A program made the translations under genes and the position numbers. From assembly GCA_946480545.1 (NCBI GenBank), contig CAMLKY010000021.1, forward strand, positions 1 through 12,114: a DNA stretch of 12,114 nt. Direction: 5' to 3'. Under the pieces are notes generated by a model that searched no databases, had not been told where the DNA came from, and worked only from the letters and a program-made list of their open reading frames with translations. Origin of the DNA: an uncultured Acidobacteriota bacterium. Its GTDB lineage: Bacteria > Acidobacteriota > Blastocatellia > Pyrinomonadales > Pyrinomonadaceae. Positions 7,779 to 12,114 of the stretch are shown piece by piece. How positions within the stretch are numbered: the first letter of the stretch is position 1; each line of letters starts with the position of its first letter.

Positions 7779-8015
7779 ATGGCTTATATAACAGTAAATG
7801 CTAATGAATCGATCGAGAGCGCACTGCGACGATTCAAGCGCAAGGTGATCAGCGAAGAGATCATCAAGGACCTTAAGAAACATGCTCACTTCATCCCGCC
7901 GGGACAGAAGGCAAAGCTCAAGTCGGTGAACGCCCGGAAGCGGAATCGGCGCCGGTTTAGACAGCAGCGTCCGATGAACACCGCGCCAAGACCGATGGGC
8001 GGATCAAACCGGTAG
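7779..8015 (+). CDS. rpsU: 30S ribosomal protein S21
   Basis: This 78-residue, strongly basic protein matches bS21, a late-assembling small-subunit protein near the 16S 3' end that helps initiation on Shine-Dalgarno messages. The diagnostic N-terminal part is present: a short beta strand (AYITVNANESIESALRRFKR), with the conserved ALRRFKR at residues 15-21, then basic helices (KAKLKSVNARKRNRRRFRQQ). A Pro/Met/Arg tail (residues 64-78) extends a little beyond the usual end. The near-perfect Shine-Dalgarno sequence makes the start secure. The gene is probably transcribed alone, because a strong terminator begins 20 bases after the stop codon. Adjacent surE in the same direction is a neighbour rather than an evident operon partner. 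Confidence 0.95.
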   Translation: MAYITVNANESIESALRRFKRKVISEEIIKDLKKHAHFIPPGQKAKLKSVNARKRNRRRFRQQRPMNTAPRPMGGSNR

Positions 8016-8035
8016 CTCACACTTACAGAGGTCTG

Positions 8036-8080
8036 AAAGTGAAAAGGCGAGGTGTTCTTGCTTTTTCACTTTTTCACTTT
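8036..8080 (+). terminator. Strong rho-independent terminator after rpsU
   Basis: A 16-bp stem pairs 8036-8051 with 8057-8072, including two G-U pairs, and has loop GTGTT. T-rich sequence follows, in which TTTTTCAC is repeated with an 8-base period. The outer stem is A/T-rich on both sides, so it could also stop transcription from the opposite strand. Confidence 0.88.
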
Positions 8081-8114
8081 TAAATCTCTCCCTTTTCGCA
8101 TTTAAACTTTCTTC

Positions 8115-8861
8115 ATGCCACGGATTTTGATCACCAACGACGACGGCATTCATTCTGAGGGCATAAGCGCGCTCGAGACCGCTATGCGAGAGCTCGGAGA
8201 GGTGTATGTTGTCGCTCCCGCGTCAGAAATGAGCGGTGCGTCGCATAGTCTCACGCTCGAAAGGCCGTTGCGGATCCGCCAGGTCGACGATCGGCACTGG
8301 ACGGTCGACGGCACGCCGACAGACTGTGTCACGCTCGCACTCAACCGCATCCTCACCGATGGCGACCGGCCGGATATATGCGTTTCAGGAATCAATCACG
8401 GAGCGAATCTCGGTGATGACGCGACATACTCGGGCACGGTTGCAGGGGCGATGGAAGCGACGATACTTGGAGTTCCGGGGCTCGCGTTCAGTCTTGTCGC
8501 GACGAGAACGCATGATTTCACTGAGTCGGCGAAGGTGGCGATCGAAGTGACCAGACGCGCGCTCGCCGAAGGCATACCAGAGTGGACGCTTCTCAACGTA
8601 AATGTCCCGAAAGGAATTCCGAAAGGCATCCGTGTAACGCGGCAAGGCTTCAAGGAAGCAAAGCCGGTTATCAGCGAACATATCGATCCACGGGGAAAAC
8701 CTTACTACTGGATCGGCGAAGTCCGCGCCGGATTCCGCGCCGAGGGCGGAACCGACTTCGAGGCGGTCGATGAAGGATACGTCTCGGTCACGCCCATGCG
8801 CAGCGATCTAACAAATCACGCGGCGCTGGATAGTATGAAAAGCTGGGAGAACGGATTTTAG
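8115..8861 (+). CDS. surE: 5'/3'-nucleotidase SurE
   Basis: SurE is a metal-dependent phosphatase that removes phosphate from nucleoside monophosphates (and often short polyphosphate) in the cytoplasm and is linked to survival in stress and stationary phase. The 248-residue length is normal. The metal-site signature ITNDDG gives D9 and D10, S40 lies in SEMSGASHSLT, and N94 lies in VSGINHGANLG. These are the four metal-binding positions of the family. DGTPTDC (65-71) and YSGTVAGAMEA (105-115) are also typical. The ATG at 8115 gives the standard N-terminus, though no Shine-Dalgarno sequence is visible in the T-rich leader. The stop codon TAG (8859-8861) lies inside a heptamer repeat array. pcm follows 66 bases later, the arrangement known from many bacteria including E. 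coli. Confidence 0.96.
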   Translation: MPRILITNDDGIHSEGISALETAMRELGEVYVVAPASEMSGASHSLTLERPLRIRQVDDRHWTVDGTPTDCVTLALNRILTDGDRPDICVSGINHGANLGDDATYSGTVAGAMEATILGVPGLAFSLVATRTHDFTESAKVAIEVTRRALAEGIPEWTLLNVNVPKGIPKGIRVTRQGFKEAKPVISEHIDPRGKPYYWIGEVRAGFRAEGGTDFEAVDEGYVSVTPMRSDLTNHAALDSMKSWENGF

Positions 8862-8919
8862 ATTTTAGATTTTGGATTTTGGATTGTAAGAAGGTTCAAG
8901 AAATCCAAAATCCAAAATC
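8854..8919. repeat. GATTTTR heptamer array forming an 18-bp perfect inverted repeat
   Basis: Heptamers GATTTTA, GATTTTA, GATTTTG, GATTTTG and a partial GATT run head to tail from 8854 to 8885, overlapping the surE stop codon. The left arm GATTTTGGATTTTGGATT (8868-8885) is repeated exactly in inverse at 8902-8919, with a 16-base loop. No T-run follows on either strand, so it is not a standard terminator. It ends 8 bases before the pcm start and could shape the surE-pcm message. Confidence 0.85.
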
Positions 8920-8927
8920 CCGAAAAC

Positions 8928-9608
8928 ATGAACGCTGCTGCATCAAGACCCAATGGCTCCGACGGATTTGAGATCCCGCGCGCACGGATGGTCGAGCATC
9001 TTCGGGGCCATTACAGGATCTCTGATGAGCGGGTGCTCGCTGCCATGAATCGCGTACCGCGTCACGAGTTCGTGCCGGAGGCTCTAAAAGCACAAGCGTA
9101 CAAAGACAACGCCCTGCCGATCTCGAGCGGTCAGACCATATCGCAGCCCTTTATCGTGGCCCGGATGACGGAACTCCTCGAGCTCACGGGCCGCGAGCGC
9201 GTTCTCGAGATCGGCTCCGGCTCGGGTTATCAAACTGCGGTACTTGCAACGTTAGCCCGAAAGGTTTTTGCGATCGAGCGGCTGGCCCCGCTTCATCAGG
9301 AAGCCAAACAACGGCTGCTCGCTCTAGGCTTCAGAAACATCTCATACCGCTGTGATGACGGCACCAACGGTTGGCCGGCGTACTCACCCTTCGACGCAGT
9401 GCTCGTCGCGGCAGGCGGTCCGAGCATCCCCGCTCCACTTGTCGCTCAACTGGAGATCGGAGGCCGTATGGTCATCCCGATCGGCGAGAACCAGCGATCA
9501 CAGATCCTAGTCCGCGTAACCCGCACCGAGCAGGGACACGTCACCGAGAACTTCGGCCCGTGCGCATTCGTCCCCTTGATCGGAAGTCACGGCTGGGGAG
9601 AGAAGTAA
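8928..9608 (+). CDS. pcm: Protein-L-isoaspartate O-methyltransferase
   Basis: This S-adenosylmethionine-dependent enzyme methylates isoaspartyl residues in aged proteins, starting their repair to aspartate. Its 226-residue length is normal. GQTISQP (68-74) is the family's substrate-binding signature. VLEIGSGSGY (92-101) is methyltransferase motif I, FAIE (114-117) provides the acidic SAM ribose contact, and PFDAVLVAAGG (154-164) with GGRMVIPIG (178-186) are the later motifs. The C-terminal FVPLIGSHGW is typical. The N-terminus has about 15 extra residues, and an internal ATG at residue 21 (8988) is an alternative start. No strong ribosome-binding site was seen before 8928. It is downstream of surE, its usual partner in protein and nucleotide maintenance. 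The stop TAA lies within an AGTAAAA heptamer array. Confidence 0.96.
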   Translation: MNAAASRPNGSDGFEIPRARMVEHLRGHYRISDERVLAAMNRVPRHEFVPEALKAQAYKDNALPISSGQTISQPFIVARMTELLELTGRERVLEIGSGSGYQTAVLATLARKVFAIERLAPLHQEAKQRLLALGFRNISYRCDDGTNGWPAYSPFDAVLVAAGGPSIPAPLVAQLEIGGRMVIPIGENQRSQILVRVTRTEQGHVTENFGPCAFVPLIGSHGWGEK

Positions 9609-9626
9609 AAAGTAAAAAGTAAAAGG
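9603..9626 (+). repeat. GTAAAAA heptamer array at the pcm 3' end
   Basis: Three heptamers (GTAAAAA, GTAAAAA, GTAAAAG) begin at the last codons of pcm and provide its TAA stop. An inversely oriented counterpart lies at 10108-10140, on the other side of the four-helix-bundle gene. Confidence 0.8.
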
Positions 9627-9672
9627 TGAATCCGGAACTTAGGTATAGAGGATCAAGAATAAGAACAAAACC

Positions 9673-9680
9673 GAGGAGGT
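9673..9680 (+). promoter_or_regulatory. Strong ribosome-binding site of the four-helix-bundle gene
   Basis: GAGGAGGT lies 9 bases before the ATG at 9690. It is one of only a few strong Shine-Dalgarno sites in the window, and the surrounding surE, pcm and dedA genes lack one. Confidence 0.75.
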
Positions 9681-9689
9681 TTAGGACTG

Positions 9690-10097
9690 ATGACTCCCAC
9701 AAAGTCTGCTCCGTCGTCTCCGAGCAAACAGCTTCAGCCAATCACCGAGAGGGCGTTTGGTTTCGCAGTTAGGATCGTAGCTTTATGCAAGTACCTTGAG
9801 AAACACTCGGGCGTGAGTCGAAGTATCATTAATCAACTCTTAGATGCGGCCACATCAGTGGGTGCCAATCTTGAAGAGGCAGTCGCGGCCCAAAGTAAGC
9901 GAGACTTTATTCACAAAAACTCTGTTGCACTCAAAGAAGCACGCGAATCAAACTACTGGCTCCGGCTGATTGTCGCGACCGAGAAATTTGAAAGTCGAAT
10001 TACCTCGGGAATAAATCAACTGGTGCAGGAGTCACTCGAGATTTCGAAGATAATTGGGAAGAGAATAATTTCATCTAAGGGACGAACGGCCGTGTAG
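9690..10097 (+). CDS. Four-helix-bundle protein of the 23S rRNA intervening-sequence (S23) family
   Basis: This 135-residue, mainly helical protein carries the family signature: SVGANLEEA (56-64), then DF at 72-73, ALKEARESNYWLRL (80-93) and a C-terminal helix ending IIGKRII. Family members are small barrel-like oligomers first found encoded inside intervening sequences of 23S rRNA genes. Relatives act as accessory proteins (Avd) in diversity-generating retroelements. Here no 23S rRNA and no reverse transcriptase is nearby, so the gene stands alone and its role is unknown; nucleic-acid binding is the usual guess. The N-terminal 15 residues are Pro/Ser-rich and probably disordered. The gene lies between pcm and dedA, bounded by inversely oriented AT heptamer arrays (9603-9626 and 10108-10140), which makes the block look inserted. 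Family assignment is confident; function and mobility are not. Confidence 0.9.
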   Translation: MTPTKSAPSSPSKQLQPITERAFGFAVRIVALCKYLEKHSGVSRSIINQLLDAATSVGANLEEAVAAQSKRDFIHKNSVALKEARESNYWLRLIVATEKFESRITSGINQLVQESLEISKIIGKRIISSKGRTAV

Positions 10098-10107
10098 AAA
10101 TCACCCA

Positions 10108-10140
10108 TTTTACTTTTTGCTTTTTGCTTTTTACTTTTCC
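10108..10140 (+). repeat. TTTTTGC/TTTTTAC heptamer array before dedA
   Basis: The T-rich heptamers TTTTACT, TTTTGCT, TTTTGCT and TTTTACT run to 2 bases before the dedA ATG at 10142. The reverse complement closely matches the array at 9603-9626. The T-runs may stop transcripts of the four-helix-bundle gene, but no hairpin precedes them. Confidence 0.75.
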
Positions 10141-10141
10141 T

Positions 10142-10864
10142 ATGGATTCAATTGTCGAGTTTTTTTATCAGGTAAAGGACTACCTAAATCCGAAGTTCCT
10201 CATAGACTGGCTGCTTGCGTTGCTAGGTCCGTGGGTGTACCTGGGACTGTGGTTCATAATCTTTGCGGAGACGGGGCTCGCGGTAGGATTTTTCCTTCCG
10301 GGTGATTCCCTGCTCGTTGTGGCAGGGCTATTTGCAGCAGCCGAGAAGCTCAACGTTCTGCTCGTGATGCTCGCATTCTTTCTTGGGTCGGTGATAGGCG
10401 ATTCGACCGGCTACTGGACCGGACGGGCTATGGGGAAGACACTTTTCAATCGTGAAAGCTCGTTCATCTTTAAACCGAGCCGCGTTGAAAAAGCCAAGCA
10501 GTTTTTCGAGAAGTATGGCGTTAAGACGGTCGTGCTCGCCCGGTTCGTTCCAATTGTGCGTACGTTTGCTCCGCTGGTTGTCGGTGCCGCGGAGATGCCT
10601 TATGTGAAGTTTCTGACGTTCAGCATCATCGGTGGGGCGCTTTGGATCTGCAGCATGGTCCTCGCGGGTTACTTTCTCGGTGGCGTGATCGAGACCGCAC
10701 TCGGTATCAAACTCGAGGATCATATCGAAAAAGTGGTGATCGTTGTCGTCTTCTTATCGCTCCTTCCCCCGATCATCGAGTACGTAAAACACAGGATGCA
10801 TAAAGGCCGCGACATGGTGGACGACGCCATCGACGTGATCGAGGACGACCAGGCGGTATCGTAA
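10142..10864 (+). CDS. DedA-family inner-membrane protein
   Basis: This 240-residue protein belongs to the DedA/VTT superfamily of inner-membrane proteins, implicated in lipid-carrier (undecaprenyl phosphate or phospholipid) flipping and in membrane and envelope homeostasis. ETGLAVGFFLPGDSLLV (43-59) is the conserved first re-entrant loop with its acidic residue E43. ARFVPIVRTFAP (133-144) is the second, with the two key arginines (R134, R140). Several hydrophobic helices are visible (about 33-62, 70-88, 127-149, 155-182, 197-213), followed by a charged cytoplasmic tail ending DVIEDDQAVS. I chose the ATG at 10142 over an upstream TTG at 10124, because the latter lies within the T-rich heptamer array. 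No Shine-Dalgarno sequence is visible. Substrate and exact subgroup cannot be told from sequence alone. Confidence 0.93.
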   Translation: MDSIVEFFYQVKDYLNPKFLIDWLLALLGPWVYLGLWFIIFAETGLAVGFFLPGDSLLVVAGLFAAAEKLNVLLVMLAFFLGSVIGDSTGYWTGRAMGKTLFNRESSFIFKPSRVEKAKQFFEKYGVKTVVLARFVPIVRTFAPLVVGAAEMPYVKFLTFSIIGGALWICSMVLAGYFLGGVIETALGIKLEDHIEKVVIVVVFLSLLPPIIEYVKHRMHKGRDMVDDAIDVIEDDQAVS

Positions 10865-10878
10865 CGGGGCTTGCCCCG
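10865..10878 (+). terminator. GC hairpin directly after dedA
   Basis: CGGGGCTTGCCCCG forms a 5-bp stem with a CTTG loop that begins at the first base after the TAA stop. There is no T-run, so intrinsic termination is doubtful. It may protect the message 3' end. Confidence 0.45.
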
Positions 10879-10905
10879 ACAGCAGTACATCGTATTCCGT
10901 CCTTT

Positions 10906-11004
10906 CAGTGTCTTCCGTGTATTCCGTGGTTCGACTCTGATAGCGAGGACCGGACCTTGCGAATCCACGAAAGGTTATAACCACCGAAAACACCGAATAC
11001 ACTG
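10906..11004. repeat. Imperfect inverted repeat of 'TTCCGTGTATTCCGTGG' type
   Basis: The left arm at 10906-10931 (CAGTGTCTTCCGTGTATTCC then GTGGTT) and the inverse of the right arm at 10979-11004 agree at 22 of 26 bases, with a 47-base loop. Each arm is itself made of short units of the type CCGTGTATT. Similar 'accacgaaatacac' spacer repeats are common in several environmental phyla. No gene fits between the arms. Transcribed, it could form a long hairpin. Confidence 0.75.
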
Positions 11005-11039
11005 ACGAGGGAGCAGACCCACTACCATTGGCCGGTTCG

Positions 11040-11068
11040 TTGACTTATCCCCGGTCGTAACCTAGACT
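11040..11068 (+). promoter_or_regulatory. Promoter of tRNA-Pro
   Basis: TTGACT (11040-11045, 5 of 6 to the -35 consensus) and TAGACT (11063-11068, 4 of 6 to the -10) are spaced by exactly 17 bases. The expected transcript start is near 11075, about 10 bases before the tRNA. Confidence 0.7.
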
Positions 11069-11084
11069 CTAATACTTGATTTAT

Positions 11085-11162
<78 letters not shown>

Positions 11163-11174
11163 CATAAAGAGAAG

Positions 11175-11208
11175 AAGGTGAGAAGCGGAAATGCTTTCTC
11201 ACCTTTTT
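11175..11208 (+). terminator. Rho-independent terminator of tRNA-Pro
   Basis: AAGGTGAGAAGC (11175-11186) pairs with GCTTTCTCACCTT (11193-11205) with a single-base bulge and a six-base loop, then runs into five T. It begins 13 bases after the tRNA 3' CCA. Confidence 0.88.
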
Positions 11209-11297
11209 CCTTTGCCCCGCGGGCTCTTTCTTCTCAAACCCCTCTGTATAGAAGCCTACCAACCGGCGGACCACCGAATTAGTAAGCTGGCTTAGAA

Positions 11298-11351
11298 CGG
11301 CAAAACATGTTCTGCCGACAAAGCGCCCCTGCTGTTTGGGACGCGCTTTTT
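11298..11351 (+). promoter_or_regulatory. Two-hairpin leader with a T-run upstream of the last gene
   Basis: The first hairpin pairs CGGCA (11298-11302) with TGCCG (11313-11317) around a loop containing the palindrome AACATGTT. The second pairs AAAGCGC plus CCC (from 11320) with GGG (11338-11340) and GCGCTTT (11343-11349), with a 2-base AC bulge, and ends in a T-run. It has terminator shape but lies 28 bases before the start codon at 11379, after the tRNA terminator already seen. It may be an attenuator or the terminator of an unseen short RNA. No known riboswitch consensus is met. Confidence 0.5.
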
Positions 11352-11378
11352 ATTTTGTTCGACGAACCAAGGGGGGTT

Positions 11379-12114
11379 ATGACTAATCTTAGAAAGCACT
11401 TATCGGCGGCCCTTTGCTGCCTTCTCATCTTCTGCATAGCATCACAGGGAGCCATTCTGGTCGATGATACGTTCGCTGACGCGAACAGCCAGAATCAGCT
11501 TCTTCCAAATTCCATCCGCATCTTCAATGGACGCACGGCAACGATCCGCACAGACGCACCCGGATCGGTTACGTTCAACCCGGCCAGCACATCGTCTGAG
11601 GGCTTCTGGGGATTCTTCACCGATGGTGCACCGGTAACTTTGGGTGTCGGTGATCGGCTTACCGTCTCGACAACGTTCTCGCTGCAAGGCGTCGGGCCGA
11701 GCGGCGGGACCGACCTGAGGTTTGGCATCTTCGATTCGCACGGCACTCGCAACTCGACAAATCTTACGGGCGGCATAAACAGTCCCACTTTTGCAGACGA
11801 CACCGGCTATGTCGCGCGACTCGCCGGAACCACCGGAACCGGTAATCCGTTCACGTTGTTTCATCGTGTCGCACCCGGAGCAAACGACCCGCTGCTCAAT
11901 GCGACCACGCCATTGCCGAGCGGCGAATACGTCGAGATCCCTGCAACCAGCACGACGCCTAGACAGCCGCTCGCGAACGATACGCCTTACACGCTTACCT
12001 ATCAGATCGAGCGGCTTACAGAGACCGCAACGCGGCTCACAGTGTCGCTTATCGGCGGCAGCGTAAATCTCAATACCACCGGAACCGAGACCAGCACCAC
12101 GCCGCACACTACGT
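11379..12114 (+). CDS. Secreted surface-type protein, N-terminal part (3' end outside window)
   Basis: The reading frame is open from the ATG at 11379 to the right edge (245 codons plus one base). AAGGGGGG (11369-11376) provides an unusually close ribosome-binding site, ending 2 bases before the ATG. Residues 1-25 form a signal peptide (basic RKH, hydrophobic 9-22, likely cleavage after SQGA). The mature part starts ILVDDTFADANSQNQ and is rich in Thr, Ser, Gly and Asn, with alternating beta-strand patterns such as DRLTVSTTFSLQGV (92-105) and LRFGIFDS (113-120). This style fits beta-sandwich surface proteins found beside PEP-CTERM or autotransporter-type anchors in Verrucomicrobiota and Acidobacteriota, but the C-terminus that would show an anchor is not in the window. 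No catalytic motif was seen. Function is unknown; cell-surface or matrix location is inferred. Confidence 0.8.
   Translation, partial: MTNLRKHLSAALCCLLIFCIASQGAILVDDTFADANSQNQLLPNSIRIFNGRTATIRTDAPGSVTFNPASTSSEGFWGFFTDGAPVTLGVGDRLTVSTTFSLQGVGPSGGTDLRFGIFDSHGTRNSTNLTGGINSPTFADDTGYVARLAGTTGTGNPFTLFHRVAPGANDPLLNATTPLPSGEYVEIPATSTTPRQPLANDTPYTLTYQIERLTETATRLTVSLIGGSVNLNTTGTETSTTPHTT

Noticed and set aside
9690..10097. Diversity-generating retroelement (Avd plus reverse transcriptase)
   Set aside because: The four-helix-bundle protein is Avd-like, but no reverse transcriptase, template repeat or variable repeat is seen in the window.
11298..11351. c-di-GMP (GEMM) riboswitch
   Set aside because: Short matches (GGCAAAAC, GGGACGC) are present, but the conserved core order and the tetraloop-receptor elements are not, so the call is not supported.
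11442..12107. Minus-strand 221-codon ORF at the right end
   Set aside because: It is antisense to the secreted-protein gene, which has a signal peptide and ribosome-binding site. The minus ORF has Arg/Cys-rich shadow composition.

Overview
The window looks like a chromosomal stretch of a moderately GC-rich bacterium, most plausibly an Acidobacteriota of the Blastocatellia/Pyrinomonadaceae kind. This is inference from gene style only: an S21 protein with a basic tail, a stand-alone four-helix-bundle gene, large secreted HEAT and low-complexity proteins, and intergenic spacers full of short AT-rich heptamer repeats and 'TTCCGTGTATTCCGTGG'-type repeats. No taxonomic marker rRNA is present.

Layout. 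Left part (1-1847), minus strand: the N-terminal part of a very basic Ser/Lys/Ala/Thr-rich histone-H1-like protein that runs off the left edge, and a PLP-dependent threonine/serine dehydratase. The first ~100-120 bases are abruptly GC-rich (97 of 120 bases) and look coding on the other strand, so the edge may be a chimeric assembly join. Middle (2021-7690), plus strand: two large exported proteins with no assignable function. One is a Gly/Gln/Tyr-rich protein carrying about ten tandem 11-residue repeats. The other is a 1255-residue HEAT-repeat protein with an Asn/Ala-rich insertion and a beta-rich C-terminal part. Right part (7779-10864), plus strand: rpsU (S21), surE, pcm, a four-helix-bundle protein gene of the 23S-intervening-sequence type, and a DedA-family membrane protein. 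After it come a repeat-bearing spacer, tRNA-Pro(CGG) with a good promoter and terminator, and the 5' part of a secreted surface-type protein with a structured leader that runs off the right edge.

How the genes relate. surE and pcm form the classical stress/stationary-phase maintenance pair (nucleotidase plus isoaspartyl-protein repair). Downstream of them, a four-helix-bundle gene sits in a block bounded by inversely oriented AT heptamer arrays, which overlap the pcm stop codon on one side and abut the dedA start on the other. The same kind of heptamer array overlaps the surE stop. rpsU is separated from surE by a strong 16-bp terminator. The other genes look like independent units. No phage genes, transposases, CRISPR array or secretion/defence cluster were seen.
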